56,165 nt of DNA from positions 1-56,165 of the forward strand of contig NZ_PZKE01000017.1 of assembly GCF_003034965.1 (NCBI RefSeq). Direction: 5' to 3'. The position numbers were made by a program, and so were the translations under genes. The DNA is from Fuscovulum blasticum DSM 2131. Its GTDB lineage: Bacteria > Pseudomonadota > Alphaproteobacteria > Rhodobacterales > Rhodobacteraceae. Shown piece after piece: positions 39,116 through 48,246 of the stretch (positions within the stretch are counted from its first letter, which is position 1; every line of letters begins with the position of its first letter). Under the pieces are notes generated by a model. The model did no database searches. It saw nothing but the letters and a program-made list of their open reading frames with translations, and was not told the origin of the DNA.

Positions 39116-39166
39116 GGGGCGCTTCGCCCCCCGCACCCCCAGAGGGTATTTGGGCCAACTGGAAGG
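39116..39166 (-). repeat. Dispersed intergenic repeat, copy C (divergent)
   Basis: Read on the minus strand it starts CTTCCAGTTGGCCCAAATA and continues CCCTCTGGGGGTGCGGGGGG into a hairpin GGGGCG/CGCCCC. The layout (CTTCCA/CTTTCAT start, AAATA centre, GGGGGTGCGGGGG, GC hairpin) matches copies A and B, with several substitutions. It follows the end of moeA. Confidence 0.6.
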
Positions 39167-39167
39167 G

Positions 39168-40334
39168 TCAGAACGGCAGATAGGGCACGGTCTCGCCCGG
39201 CTGGCGCTGGCCGTCCGATGCGGGCCGGATCAGCAGGGCGCTGGCCTCGCTCAGAATGGTCAGCAGCGCGCTGTCCTGCTGGGCGAAGGGGGTGATGCGG
39301 TCGCCGGCCAGGCGGGCGCGCATGTAATGGGCGCGCGGGCCGTTGGCGGGCAAGGGTTCGGTCAGGATCGCGGCTTGCGGGGCGGGCAGCGGCGCGGGGT
39401 CGCCTTGCAGGGCGCGCAGCAGCGGCAGCAGGAAAAGCTGCCCGGTGATGATGGCCGAAACCGGGTTGCCCGGCAGGCCCAGCAGCACCGACGCCCCCAG
39501 CCGGCCCGCCAGCAGCGGCTTGCCGGGGCGCATGGCCACCTTGTGAAAGGCGGGCACCAGCCCAAGGTCGCCGGCGGTGCGGGCCACCAGATCATGATCG
39601 CCGACCGAGGCGCCGCCGATGGTGACGATCACATCGGCCCCGTCCGCCAGCGCAAACACCGCGCGCAAGGCGGCGTCCTCATCCCGGGCGATGGGCAGCA
39701 GTCGCGTTTCCGCCCCGGCGGCGCGCGCCATCGCCTCCAGCGCAAAGCTGTTCGAGGCGATGATCTGGTCGGGGCCGGGGTCTTCGCCGGGCATCACCAG
39801 CTCATCCCCGGTGGCGATGAAGGCCACCACCGGCCGGCGCGCGACGGGCACCTGCGCCACGTTCATCGCGGCCAGCAGCGCCAGATCGGCCGGGCGCAGC
39901 CAGCGCGGCGCGAGCCGGGCGCCGGCGGCGAAATCGGCGCCTTGCGGGCGGATGTTGCGCCCGCTGTCGGCGGCCACGCGCAGCGTGATGCGGTCCCCCT
40001 GACGGTCAACGTCTTCCTGGATGACCACACGGCTGGTCCCGGCGGGGACGGGGGCGCCGGTGAAGATGCGCACGGCCTGTCCGGGCCCGACAGACCCCGC
40101 GAAGCCATGTCCGGCCCCCGCCTCACCCACAACCTGGAAGCTGTCACCGGCGGCGGGATCGCCCGCAACGGCATAGCCATCCATGGCCGAGGCATCGAAG
40201 GGCGGCTGGTCGCGGCGCGCGGCGACCGGGGCCGCCAGCCAGCGGTTGGCCGCCGCCCGCAGCGGTACCGTCTCGGACGAAAGAGGCGCGGCCAGCGCCA
40301 GAAGGCGGGTCTGCGCATCTTCGACCGAAATCAT
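39168..40334 (-). CDS. moeA: Molybdopterin molybdenumtransferase MoeA
   Basis: 388 residues; inserts molybdate into adenylylated molybdopterin, the last step of molybdenum cofactor assembly. [13 protein letters not shown], the IFTGAPVP segment, GGASVGDHD and [11 protein letters not shown] are family motifs. Its start overlaps the stop of moaC by four bases, so both belong to the trpC-moaC-moeA transcript. Confidence 0.95.
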   Translation of the reverse strand: MISVEDAQTRLLALAAPLSSETVPLRAAANRWLAAPVAARRDQPPFDASAMDGYAVAGDPAAGDSFQVVGEAGAGHGFAGSVGPGQAVRIFTGAPVPAGTSRVVIQEDVDRQGDRITLRVAADSGRNIRPQGADFAAGARLAPRWLRPADLALLAAMNVAQVPVARRPVVAFIATGDELVMPGEDPGPDQIIASNSFALEAMARAAGAETRLLPIARDEDAALRAVFALADGADVIVTIGGASVGDHDLVARTAGDLGLVPAFHKVAMRPGKPLLAGRLGASVLLGLPGNPVSAIITGQLFLLPLLRALQGDPAPLPAPQAAILTEPLPANGPRAHYMRARLAGDRITPFAQQDSALLTILSEASALLIRPASDGQRQPGETVPYLPF

Positions 40335-40822
40335 CGCTTCGCCTCGTAAAGACCTGATTTTCCACCGTCTTTCAGCAGAAGGCGGATGCCTTCGATCGTC
40401 ATGGATTTCTCGACCGCCTTCACCATGTCATAGACCGTCAGGCAGGCCACCGAGACGGCGGTCAGCGCCTCCATCTCAACCCCGGTCTGCCCGCCGGTCC
40501 TGACCGTGGCCTCAACCCGGATCGCGGAGCGCAGCGGATCGGCGGTCAGCTCCAGCGCGACTTTCGTCAGCGGCAACGGGTGGCAGAGGGGGATCAGATC
40601 GGCGGTCTTCTTGGCGCCCATGATGCCCGCCAGACGCGCCACCGACAGCACGTCGCCCTTCTGCGCGCGCCCTTCGGTGACCAGCGCCAGCGTGGCGGGC
40701 GCCATCACCACATAGCCTTCGGCCACGGCAATGCGGTCGGTGACCGGCTTGCCCGAGACATCCACCATATGCGCCGCGCCGGTGGCGTCGAAATGGGTCA
40801 GTCCGGGCGGGCCTGCGGTCAT
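40331..40822 (-). CDS. moaC: Cyclic pyranopterin monophosphate synthase MoaC
   Basis: 163 residues; with MoaA makes cyclic pyranopterin monophosphate from [20 protein letters not shown] and [20 protein letters not shown] are the signature stretches. Overlaps trpC and moeA by four bases each, so the three are translationally coupled. Confidence 0.96.
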   Translation of the reverse strand: MTAGPPGLTHFDATGAAHMVDVSGKPVTDRIAVAEGYVVMAPATLALVTEGRAQKGDVLSVARLAGIMGAKKTADLIPLCHPLPLTKVALELTADPLRSAIRVEATVRTGGQTGVEMEALTAVSVACLTVYDMVKAVEKSMTIEGIRLLLKDGGKSGLYEAKR

Positions 40823-41634
40823 ATCCGGCCCCCTTGCGCCGTCAGCGGACGGGCCAGAATGGCGCGCGTGGCGGTGGCCACGTCGTCCTGCCGCATCAGG
40901 CTTTCCCCGATCAGGAAGCAGCGCGCGCCGAAGCGGGCCAGATCGGCCAGATCCTCGGGGGCATAAAGGCCGCTTTCCGCCACGATCAGCCGGTCTTCGG
41001 GCACCAGCCGCGCCAGCTTGCGCGTGGTGTCCAGTGACACTTCGAACGTGTGCAGGTTGCGGTTGTTGATGCCGATCAGCGGCGATTTCAGCGCCTGCGC
41101 GCGTTCCAGCTCGGCCTCGTCATGCACCTCGATCAGCACATCCATGCCCCAGGTCAGGGCCGCGTCTTCCAGCTCCGCCGCCTGTTCGTCGGACAGCGAG
41201 GCCATGATCAGCAGGATGCAATCGGCCGACAGCGCGCGGGATTCGGCCACCTGCCAGGGATCGTACAGGAAATCCTTGCGCAGGCAGGGCAGTTTGGTGG
41301 CGTCATGCGCCTGGGTCAGGAACTCGTCGGCGCCCTGAAAGCTGGGCCCGTCGGTCAGCACCGACAGGCAGGTGGCGCCGCCGTCCTCATAGGCGGCGGC
41401 CAGCGCCGGCGGGTCGAAATCGGGGCGGATCAGGCCCTTCGACGGGCTGGCCTTCTTGATCTCCGCGATCAGACCGTAGCCCTGCATCGCCGCCTCGCGC
41501 AGCGCGCGGGCAAAGCCGCGCGGCGCCGGCGCGGACCGGGCGGCCTCTTCCACCTCGGCCAGCGGGCGGGCGGCCTTGCGGGTGGCCACGTCCTCAAGTT
41601 TGTAGGCCTTGATCCGGTCGAGAATGGTGGTCAT
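40819..41634 (-). CDS. trpC: Indole-3-glycerol phosphate synthase
   Basis: 271-residue TIM-barrel enzyme that makes indole-3-glycerol phosphate in tryptophan synthesis. Catalytic lysines are in [11 protein letters not shown] and [30 protein letters not shown] and AESGLY are typical. The gap of 128 bases to ung holds repeat D, so a separate promoter from trpG-trpD-ung is possible. Confidence 0.96.
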   Translation of the reverse strand: MTTILDRIKAYKLEDVATRKAARPLAEVEEAARSAPAPRGFARALREAAMQGYGLIAEIKKASPSKGLIRPDFDPPALAAAYEDGGATCLSVLTDGPSFQGADEFLTQAHDATKLPCLRKDFLYDPWQVAESRALSADCILLIMASLSDEQAAELEDAALTWGMDVLIEVHDEAELERAQALKSPLIGINNRNLHTFEVSLDTTRKLARLVPEDRLIVAESGLYAPEDLADLARFGARCFLIGESLMRQDDVATATRAILARPLTAQGGRI

Positions 41635-41661
41635 GCGGGTCTTCCTGTTGCGGCGCGGACC

Positions 41662-41711
41662 GGGGGTTTCACAGCCCCGGACCCCGTGGGGTATGTGTCC
41701 CAGGATGAAGG
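41662..41711 (-). repeat. Dispersed intergenic repeat, copy D (most divergent)
   Basis: On the minus strand it begins CCCTTCATCCTGGGACACA, continues TACCCCACGGGGTCCGGGG and ends GCTGTGAAACCCCC. The CTTCAT start, ATA-CCCC centre and GC-rich tail follow the plan of copies A-C but many positions differ. It fills the gap between ung and trpC. Confidence 0.45.
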
Positions 41712-41762
41712 GAATGAGCGGGATCGCGGAAGACTAGCGAAGCCTGCGCCGGAAGGAAAGGT

Positions 41763-42413
41763 TCAGCGGGACCAGTCGATGACCGGCTCGCCCCGCGCGG
41801 CCAGCCAGCGGTTCACGGCCGAGAAGGGCCGCGCGCCGAAAAAGCCCCGCCAGGCCGACAGGGGCGAAGGGTGCGGGGTTTCGATGAACAGGTGGCCGTC
41901 GCGCGGCAGATCGGCGCAAAGCCGTTGCGCCGGTGCCCCCCACAGCACAAAGGCGCGCGGGCCATCGGCAGCGGTGGCCTGCACCACCTGCGCAGCCAGC
42001 TCCTCCCAGCCCCAGCCCTTGTGACCGTTGGCCCGCCCCACCGGCACCGTCAGCGCGGTGTTCAGCAGCAGCACCCCCTGGTCGGCCCAGGGCGCAAGGT
42101 CGCCATCGGCCTTGGGCTGGCCGGTGTCTTCGGCAAGCTCGGTCAGGATGTTGCGCAGGCTGTCGCGCGGGGGCTGGCCCGGCGGAAAGCTGAAGGCAAG
42201 TCCGGTGGCGCGGCCCGGCGTGGGGTAGGGGTCTTGCCCCAGGATCACCACCCGCACCCGGTCGCGCGGGGTCAGCGCCAGCGCGCGGAAGATCACGTCC
42301 GGCGCGGGCTGCCAGTCGGGCACCGCCCGCAGCCGTGCCCAAAGGGCCGGCCACTGGTCGCGAAAGAACGGCAGGCCGGCCCAACTGGCGGGCGGCGGCG
42401 GCGCGTCAGCCAT
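41763..42413 (-). CDS. ung: Uracil-DNA glycosylase (family 1)
   Basis: 216 residues; removes uracil from DNA. Catalytic Asp61 is in GQDPYPTPG, and the histidine loop is [10 protein letters not shown]. The uracil-binding LLNTALTV is present. It sits between trpD and trpC, overlapping the trpD stop by eight bases, an unusual place for a repair gene. Confidence 0.94.
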   Translation of the reverse strand: MADAPPPPASWAGLPFFRDQWPALWARLRAVPDWQPAPDVIFRALALTPRDRVRVVILGQDPYPTPGRATGLAFSFPPGQPPRDSLRNILTELAEDTGQPKADGDLAPWADQGVLLLNTALTVPVGRANGHKGWGWEELAAQVVQATAADGPRAFVLWGAPAQRLCADLPRDGHLFIETPHPSPLSAWRGFFGARPFSAVNRWLAARGEPVIDWSR

Positions 42414-43419
42414 GCGTCAGGCGGGCAACATCGGCCAGCTTGGCCTTGGCCGCGCCGCTGTCGATCGAGGCGCGGGCCATCTCCACCCCCTCGGGCAACG
42501 AGGCGGCCTTGTCCGCCACCACCAGCGCGGCGGCGGCGTTCAGCAGCACCGCATCGCGATAGGCGCCCGCCTCGCCGTCCAGCAATGCGCGGAAGGCAAC
42601 GGCGTTTTCCGCCGGCGTGCCGCCCAGCACCTTTTCGAACGGATGGTAGGGCAGGCCCGCATCTTCGGGATGCAGGGTGAATTCGTGGATCGCGCCGTTT
42701 TCCAGCGCCGCCACCTTGGTGGGTGCGGCGATCGAGATTTCATCGGTGCCGTCGCCGCCATGCACCAGCCAAGCCTTGACGGTGCCAAGCTGCAGCAGGG
42801 TTTCGGCCATGGGCCGGATCAGCGCGTCGGAAAAGGCGCCGGTCAACTGGCGCGTCACCCCGGCGGGGTTGGTCAGCGGCCCCAGGATGTTGAAGATGGT
42901 GCGGGTGCCCAGTTCGGCCCGCACCGGCCCCACATGGCGCATGGCCGGATGGTGCATCGGCGCCATCATGAAGCCGATCCCGGCCTGCGACAGGCAGCGT
43001 TCCACCACCTCGGCGCCAACCATGACATTCAGGCCCAGCTCCGTCAGCGCATCCGCCGCGCCGGATTTGGACGACAGGTTCCGGTTGCCATGCTTGGCCA
43101 CCGGCACGCCGGCCCCGGCCACCACAAAGGCGGTCGCGGTCGAGATGTTCAGCGTGCCCTTGCCATCGCCGCCGGTGCCCACGATGTCCATCGCGCCTTC
43201 GGGCGCGCGGACGGGGTTGCACTTCGACCGCATCACCCGCGCGGCGGCGGCATATTCATCGACCGTCTCGCCCCGCGTGCGCAGCGCCATCAGAAAGCCG
43301 CCCATCTGTGCGGGGGTGGCGGTGCCTTCGAACAGGCAGGCAAAGGCGGCCTCGGCCTCGTCCCGGGTCAGCGGGCGGGTGGCGGCGATGCCGATCAGCG
43401 GTTTCAGAACCTCGCTCAT
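42406..43419 (-). CDS. trpD: Anthranilate phosphoribosyltransferase
   Basis: 337 residues; transfers phosphoribosyl to anthranilate. [15 protein letters not shown] and [20 protein letters not shown] (PRPP and anthranilate sites) are clear. ATG 43419 overlaps the trpG stop by four bases, so the two are translationally coupled. Confidence 0.96.
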   Translation of the reverse strand: MSEVLKPLIGIAATRPLTRDEAEAAFACLFEGTATPAQMGGFLMALRTRGETVDEYAAAARVMRSKCNPVRAPEGAMDIVGTGGDGKGTLNISTATAFVVAGAGVPVAKHGNRNLSSKSGAADALTELGLNVMVGAEVVERCLSQAGIGFMMAPMHHPAMRHVGPVRAELGTRTIFNILGPLTNPAGVTRQLTGAFSDALIRPMAETLLQLGTVKAWLVHGGDGTDEISIAAPTKVAALENGAIHEFTLHPEDAGLPYHPFEKVLGGTPAENAVAFRALLDGEAGAYRDAVLLNAAAALVVADKAASLPEGVEMARASIDSGAAKAKLADVARLTHG

Positions 43420-44003
43420 GCCGTCACCTTGACGCCGGCGGTTTCCAGGAAATTCTGCAGCATCCGGTGCCCGTGTTCGCTGGCAATGGATTCGGGGTGG
43501 AACTGCACCCCTTCGATCAGCTTCTCGCGGTGGCGCAGGCCCATGATGGTGCCGTCCTCCAGCCAGGCGGTGATCTCCAGACAATCGGGCAGGGTCTCGC
43601 GCTCGACGATCAGCGAATGATAGCGCGTGGCGACAAAGGGCGAGGGCAGGCCGCGGAACATGCCTTTGCCTTCGTGGTGCATGGTGCCCATCTTGCCATG
43701 AACGATCTCGTGGCAGCGGATGACCTTGCCGCCGAACGCCTCGCCAATGGTCTGGTGGCCCAGGCACACGCCCAGCAGCGGCACGTCGTTTTCGGCGGCG
43801 GCGCGGGTCAGCGGCAGGCAGATGCCGGCCTGCGCCGGGTCACAGGGGCCGGGCGACAGCACAATCGCCTGCGGCCGCATCGCCAGCGCCTCCTGCACCT
43901 CAAGCGCATCGTTGCGCCGCACCACCACATCGGCGCCAAGTTCGCCGAAGTAATGCACAAGGTTCCAGGTGAAGCTGTCGTAATTGTCGATCAGAAGCAG
44001 CAT
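43416..44003 (-). CDS. trpG: Anthranilate synthase component II (glutaminase)
   Basis: 195 residues; class I glutaminase that feeds ammonia to TrpE. The nucleophile is Cys80 in LGVCLGHQ; the His-Glu pair is in [14 protein letters not shown] 44003 opens [19 protein letters not shown]; upstream frame to 44108 lacks likeness. trpE is not next to it: a Hint-domain gene takes the upstream place. Confidence 0.96.
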   Translation of the reverse strand: MLLLIDNYDSFTWNLVHYFGELGADVVVRRNDALEVQEALAMRPQAIVLSPGPCDPAQAGICLPLTRAAAENDVPLLGVCLGHQTIGEAFGGKVIRCHEIVHGKMGTMHHEGKGMFRGLPSPFVATRYHSLIVERETLPDCLEITAWLEDGTIMGLRHREKLIEGVQFHPESIASEHGHRMLQNFLETAGVKVTA

Positions 44004-44115
44004 GTCGGTGGCAACCCGTTGGTTCCCCGTGGGGCGGGCCGGAACGGCCCGGCCTGCGGCCCCGAGGAACGTCGTCCCGCTTATCGCGCATCTGACCCCG
44101 GGGGGCAACCGCCCT

Positions 44116-44141
44116 GCGCAGAGGGGTTTCCCCCTCTGCGC
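44116..44141. terminator. Perfect hairpin between the Hint gene and trpG
   Basis: GCGCAGAGGGG (44116-44126) and CCCCTCTGCGC (44131-44141) form an 11-bp perfect stem with loop TTTC (GAAA on the minus strand). It lies just after the stop of the minus-strand Hint gene. No T tract follows, so termination strength is uncertain. Confidence 0.55.
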
Positions 44142-44147
44142 GGCCGG

Positions 44148-45281
44148 TCATGCGGCAACAAGCGGCTGGTCCTTGCGCTCCAGCAGGCGCAGCAGCCGCC
44201 GGGCAAGGCCCCCCGTCAGGAAAGTGCGGGCCGCGGCCGGGCGGAAGCCCGTTTCCCGCAGCTCGGGGAACAGCTCCAGCAGTTCCGCGCGGGCGGCCCG
44301 GTCCACCATCCGCAGCGCCTGCGGGCCGGGATAGAACGACTCGGTCTCGGCCCCGTTGGCAAAGACCACTTCATGCCGGTCGAACAGGATGTGGAAATAC
44401 TCCACCGGCCCGCAGTCCCGCGCCTCTTCGATGCCGTCGCTGGCCAGCAGGTGCTTGGCCGCCACCAGCACCTCATCCTCGCCGGCGATCCGTTCCGCCA
44501 GGGCCGACCGGACCAGAATCCGGTGCTGCGGCGACACCAGCAGATCGGTTTCCGGCAGGGACGGACCAAGCGCGCCCGCCCGGATGCGGATGGGCCGCAG
44601 ATTGGGCCGGCGGTCCAGCTCAGACGCGGCCATCCGGCGCTGTCCGATCCACAGGATGGGCTGCGCGCCGCGGTCCCGCGTCACCACCGCATCGCCGACC
44701 CGCAGATCCTCGATCGGGCGCGGCCCGGTCGGGGTCAGGATCAGGGTGCCCCGCAGGAAGCAGGGCGGACCCGCTTCAATGTTGCGGATGGTGTCGAATT
44801 CCAGGGGGCCGGTGTCGAGGCTGTTGCCGTTCTCGTCCTTGCCCGGCAGGATGACGGTGCCCGGCGTCTCGGGAAAGCTGGCGCGGGTGTCCAGCACGAT
44901 ATGGCGCCCGCCGCCGCCCAGACCCTGCACCTCGAACACCACGCCGGTCGGGGTCATCCCCAGCCCGGCTACCAGGTCGGGCTTGGGCACCATGCCGGTG
45001 TAAAGGTCGGTCCAGTTGGCCGGGTTGTCCAGATCGGCCTGCGTGGGATTCGCCGGCCCGGAATAGCTTTGCAGCTTCCAGAACTGGCCGTTCGAAAAGG
45101 CCTCTGCGCCGTTGATGTTCTGATAGCCGACCAGCCGGAACGTCTCGTCCGGCGCCCCCACCCGCTGGGCATTGTTCACCTGCATGGCAAACCCGGCGTC
45201 GCTGGGGTTGTAAAGATTGGTTGGCTGGTATGGCGTCTCGCCCAGGATGTCGCCGCGAACCAGAAGGACAGTCTCAGACAT
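44148..45281 (-). CDS. Hint-domain (hedgehog/intein-type) protein
   Basis: 377 residues. The N-terminal 170 residues are soluble, glycine- and asparagine-rich and unrecognised, with GQFWKLQSYSGPANPTQADL. From Cys174 (GPPCFLRGTLILT) a Hint_2-type domain begins, with DLRVGDAVVTRD and LVSPQHRILVR, the histidine matching the hedgehog/intein TxxH position. There is no clear C-terminal His-Asn pair, so hedgehog-like thioester cleavage fits better than splicing (inference). The Hint part closely resembles the C-terminus of the RTX protein at 52025. AAAGGG precedes ATG 45281. No classic signal peptide is seen. Confidence 0.8.
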   Translation of the reverse strand: MSETVLLVRGDILGETPYQPTNLYNPSDAGFAMQVNNAQRVGAPDETFRLVGYQNINGAEAFSNGQFWKLQSYSGPANPTQADLDNPANWTDLYTGMVPKPDLVAGLGMTPTGVVFEVQGLGGGGRHIVLDTRASFPETPGTVILPGKDENGNSLDTGPLEFDTIRNIEAGPPCFLRGTLILTPTGPRPIEDLRVGDAVVTRDRGAQPILWIGQRRMAASELDRRPNLRPIRIRAGALGPSLPETDLLVSPQHRILVRSALAERIAGEDEVLVAAKHLLASDGIEEARDCGPVEYFHILFDRHEVVFANGAETESFYPGPQALRMVDRAARAELLELFPELRETGFRPAAARTFLTGGLARRLLRLLERKDQPLVAA

Positions 45282-45851
45282 CGTTCCCTTTCAGTCTTTA
45301 CTCTGGTCAGACGCAGACGGACGCAGGTCTGACCGGCCCTTCGCGGGGCAGGAACCTGGAACGCCTGTGACTGGCATTGTTTCGGAAAGGGGGGAAATTG
45401 CCCCCGGCACGATGAACGGGGAACACTTGTCCCGCGGCGCAGACAACAGCACCGGACAACCCCCGCGGTCGACACTGCGGTCGACGCCGGCCCCACTTGC
45501 AGGAACGCGCAGCCCGTGTCAACCGCCCGGCACCCGCCATCTGCGCCTGCGGGGACGATAAGAAATATCCGTGTTTCATAAGGTTGTCAGAAGGGGGGAA
45601 TGTGGCGGCATGTCGCGGCCTCCTCCAGGCCCCGGATCACCCCCGGGCCAGCGCCAACCCGCGCAGGTTGCACCCCGCCGCCGAAACCGGCCCCGACAGG
45701 CTTTGCCAGCCTGGCCACTGGCCCATCACCGTTTCAGAAATCGAAACGACCCACGCCCCCGCAATGCCAGCCCACCCACCACGCCCTGCGCGCAGCGGGC
45801 AAGCCCGTCAGCAGGCCCGTCAGGAAACATCCGGGAAACCTTGGAGGCGCC
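45282..45851. other. Gene-free stretch with an inverted repeat
   Basis: No convincing gene. It contains two copies of GCGGTCGAC twelve bases apart near 45468-45490 and the inverted repeat CGTTTC-N7-GAAACG at 45730-45748, about 100 bases before the XRE gene. This marks the left border of the accessory region. Confidence 0.5.
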
Positions 45852-46103
45852 ATGACCAAAAGCTTGCGCACGGCGGGCCATCTGGCGCTGATGCAGGCAT
45901 TGGTTGAGGCCCGTCGCAACAGCGGCCTAACGCAGCAGGAACTGGCAGATCGTCTGGGTCGTTCGCAGTCGTTTGTTGCAAAGATCGAAACCGGAGAGCG
46001 GCGTGTGGAGGTCATTGAGTTGATCGAGATCGCGCAACTGCTCGGGGTGTCAGCACTGACCCTTCTCGGCCCTGTGGAGGCGGCGTTGCAGGGCAGGGCT
46101 TGA
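45852..46103 (+). CDS. Small XRE-family helix-turn-helix regulator
   Basis: 83 residues, nearly all a Cro/C1-type helix-turn-helix (LTQQELADRLGRSQSFVAKIETGERRVEVIEL). TTGGAGGCGCC ahead of ATG 45852 gives a good ribosome site. No partner toxin is adjacent on its own; the parD/parE pair starts 167 bases downstream. It may be an orphan prophage- or antitoxin-type repressor. The inverted repeat at 45730 is a candidate operator. Confidence 0.82.
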   Translation: MTKSLRTAGHLALMQALVEARRNSGLTQQELADRLGRSQSFVAKIETGERRVEVIELIEIAQLLGVSALTLLGPVEAALQGRA

Positions 46104-46270
46104 TCGTCCGCGCCAGAATCCGCCAGCGAACATCGGTCCATGCCCGCAATCACACCGCAAGAATGGCACCGGAGGCGGGGCCAGATGGGTGGTGCGATTG
46201 ATCCCGGTGATCTGGCGTGATATCCAAAGACTGACAATCTTTGTACATAGCTGCGAAGGGAGGCGTTTCG

Positions 46271-46519
46271 ATGCACATCTCGCTGACGGAAAAGCTGGAA
46301 GATTATGTGAAGAGCAAGGTTCAGTCCGGGCTCTACAATAATGCCTCCGAAGTGGTGAGGGAGGCGCTGCGGCTGAAGATAGCCGCCGATGAAGCGGATG
46401 AAGTGAAGCTGCAACGCCTGCGCGATGCCATCGAACCTGCTTGGCAGCAGGCTGATCGGGGTGAGTTTGCAGACTATTCGCTCGAGAAATCCCTCGCCAG
46501 GCTTCAGGCGCGGAGCTGA
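46271..46519 (+). CDS. parD: ParD-type antitoxin
   Basis: 82 residues; a ribbon-helix-helix DNA-binding N-terminus (MHISLTEKLEDYVKSKVQSG, YNNASEVVREALRLK) and an acidic C-terminal part that would wrap the toxin. GGGAGG seven bases ahead fixes ATG 46271. Its stop codon shares a base with the parE start (TGATG), the usual coupling. It should repress its own promoter as a complex with ParE. Confidence 0.88.
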   Translation: MHISLTEKLEDYVKSKVQSGLYNNASEVVREALRLKIAADEADEVKLQRLRDAIEPAWQQADRGEFADYSLEKSLARLQARS

Positions 46520-46812
46520 TGGGCCAATTCCGTCTGACGCTTCAGGCCGAGGGTGACCTTGACCGTATCGGGGCCTATACGCTGGAAAAGTGGGGCATGG
46601 ATCAGGCGATCCGCTACCTGACCGAGCTTGACCAGACTTTTGCGGCGCTGGCGCAAACAACGGCGCTCGGCAAGGATCGCACTGATCTGCGTCCAGGCCT
46701 GATTTCCTGTTCCTGCAACCGGCACATGATCTTCTTTAGGCGCAGCGGGCAGGGCGACGTGGAAATCCTGCGCATCCTGCACGAGCGCATGGACTTCGAC
46801 CGTCATCTCTGA
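46519..46812 (+). CDS. parE: ParE/RelE-superfamily toxin
   Basis: 97 residues of the ParE fold (FRLTLQAEGDLDRIGAYTLE, DLRPGLISCSCNRHMIFFR, VEILRILHERMDFDRHL). ParE toxins poison DNA gyrase; RelE cousins cut mRNA, but the C-terminal ERMDFDRHL favours ParE. Intact and coupled to parD, so probably active. Confidence 0.88.
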   Translation: MGQFRLTLQAEGDLDRIGAYTLEKWGMDQAIRYLTELDQTFAALAQTTALGKDRTDLRPGLISCSCNRHMIFFRRSGQGDVEILRILHERMDFDRHL

Positions 46813-47283
46813 CCGTCCTTTTCGTCAGCACCAAGCCCTTGGCTGTCAATCGGCACGCAAAACTGATCCCAGATCGGCGTCCAAAATTGACCCTCTATGT
46901 GGCGCCGGAAAACTCTGCCCTCGGGCGGTCCAACGTTGGGGAGCGGATCACGCCTGGTATATCAAAGCCACACGCCTCGATAGCCGGGCGGTTGCCTTGC
47001 TTTGTGCCTAGGCCATCAGGCAATTTACACCAGCTTGACGGACGTGGCCGGATCGGGCGGCGTCGGATACCGATCTACCGCAAGCCGGACGATCTTGACC
47101 ACCGGATAGTGCTTGTGCTGGAAGCGGCCCATAGCCGCCGGTCAGTCGCCGCGAATGCTGCATAGCCGCATTCCGCAAAGCTGCTGTTCATGCCTTAGCG
47201 CAGAAAAATCCGGGGACGAATGTCAGTGGCGCCGAGGGATCCGGCACATAATAAAACGCCGCAGAACAAGCGCCCGGAAGGCT
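46813..47283. other. Gene-poor stretch with IS21-like end
   Basis: No convincing gene. TCGGCGTCCA followed by AAATTGACCC at 46874-46893 resembles the end of IS21-family elements and recurs as TCGGCGTCCA-N4-AGACCC at 49516-49535, next to an istA fragment. The right part holds repeat copy U1. It looks like debris from past insertions. Confidence 0.5.
47126..47212 (+). repeat. Degenerate accessory repeat, copy U1
   Basis: Contains CCCATAGCCGCC, then AATGCTGC, TTCCGC and the core AAAGCTGCTGTTC (47177-47189), then GCGCAG. The same run of blocks, in the same order and orientation, occurs at 49285 and 54981. Confidence 0.65.
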
Positions 47284-48150
47284 TCAGCCTTGATCGGTCT
47301 GGCGCCTGTATTGCTGATCGAAGACCATCTCTTCCATGGCATCGCACAAAGGGTTGCTCGCCGCAGCGCCACGGATCAGGACCAGGTCCAGCGCCTCTGG
47401 CATGCGTAGGCCGCCGGCACCTTCCGGCAATATGAGGTGCGGCGGCGCCGAAAGGCGGGTCACGGCGGCGACGGCCAGCCCCGCCTCGACGATCGTCAGC
47501 AGCCCGGCGAGGCTGGAGCTTTCATAGGTTGCGCGGAACGTGATGTTGCTTTGCTCCAACGCGGTCAGAACCACCTTGCGCGCGTGGCTTCCGGGCTCGA
47601 AGAGCGCCACCGGCAGCGGCCGCCGTTCCAGGGCAAGGCGGTCGCGCGCGGAAATCCAGACCATCGGCTCGCGGCGCACCAGCTTGCCGGTGACGCCGTC
47701 TGATCGCGTCACAATGGCCAGATCCACTTGGCTCCCGCTTACCAGCGGCGCAAGCACCGTGGTCTGGGCGCAGACAACCTTGATGTCTGCCAGAGGATAC
47801 TGCATCCCGAACCGCTCGAGCACGGGCGGCAGAAACTGCGAGATGAAGTCATCCGGCGCCCCGATGGTGATTGCGCCGCGGAAATCGGGCTTGTGAAAGG
47901 ATTCCGCCACTTCGTCATGCAGTCGGAGGATACGGCGGGCATAGGCCTCCAGGCGCTCGCCCTCGCGCGTCAGGGCAAGGTTTCGGGTGTCGCGGAGAAA
48001 CAGAACCACGCCCGTTTCCGCTTCGAGCCGCGCGATATGGGTCGAGATCGTTGCCGCAGAACGATGCACCCTTTGCGCGGCGCGGCCGAAGCCCTTCGCG
48101 TCGATGCAGGCGATGAATGTACGCAGCAGCACATGATCGAGCTGAATCAT
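47284..48150 (-). CDS. LysR-family transcriptional regulator
   Basis: 288 residues: an N-terminal winged helix (LLRTFIACIDAKGFGRAAQRVHRS) and a periplasmic-binding-protein-like effector domain (ITIGAPDDFISQFLPPVLERF). Divergent from the EamA transporter with 96 bases between, the usual arrangement when a LysR regulator controls the neighbour. Effector unknown, perhaps the exported metabolite. Confidence 0.92.
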   Translation of the reverse strand: MIQLDHVLLRTFIACIDAKGFGRAAQRVHRSAATISTHIARLEAETGVVLFLRDTRNLALTREGERLEAYARRILRLHDEVAESFHKPDFRGAITIGAPDDFISQFLPPVLERFGMQYPLADIKVVCAQTTVLAPLVSGSQVDLAIVTRSDGVTGKLVRREPMVWISARDRLALERRPLPVALFEPGSHARKVVLTALEQSNITFRATYESSSLAGLLTIVEAGLAVAAVTRLSAPPHLILPEGAGGLRMPEALDLVLIRGAAASNPLCDAMEEMVFDQQYRRQTDQG

Positions 48151-48173
48151 TCTTTGGAAATCCCTGACAATAG

Positions 48174-48202
48174 CTTCAAACCATATTGATTGTTTGTTGA
48201 AA
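48174..48202. promoter_or_regulatory. Candidate LysR operator
   Basis: The inverted repeat CTTCAA ... TTGAAAG (TTCAA at 48175-48179, TTGAA at 48197-48201) lies in the divergent region between lysR and the transporter. Arm spacing is wide, as in many LysR sites. Promoter elements are not clear. Confidence 0.4.
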
Positions 48203-48246
48203 GGCCATGGCTATTTTGACCTCGAGCCAGGCATGGGAGCAGATGG

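Noticed and set aside
45468-45490. Direct repeat GCGGTCGAC twice, 12 bases apart
   Set aside because: Short and GC-rich with no nearby gene it could serve; easily chance.
46839-47165. A 108-codon open frame in the gap after parE
   Set aside because: Lacks a ribosome site and protein-like composition, and runs across an IS-end-like sequence and repeat U1.
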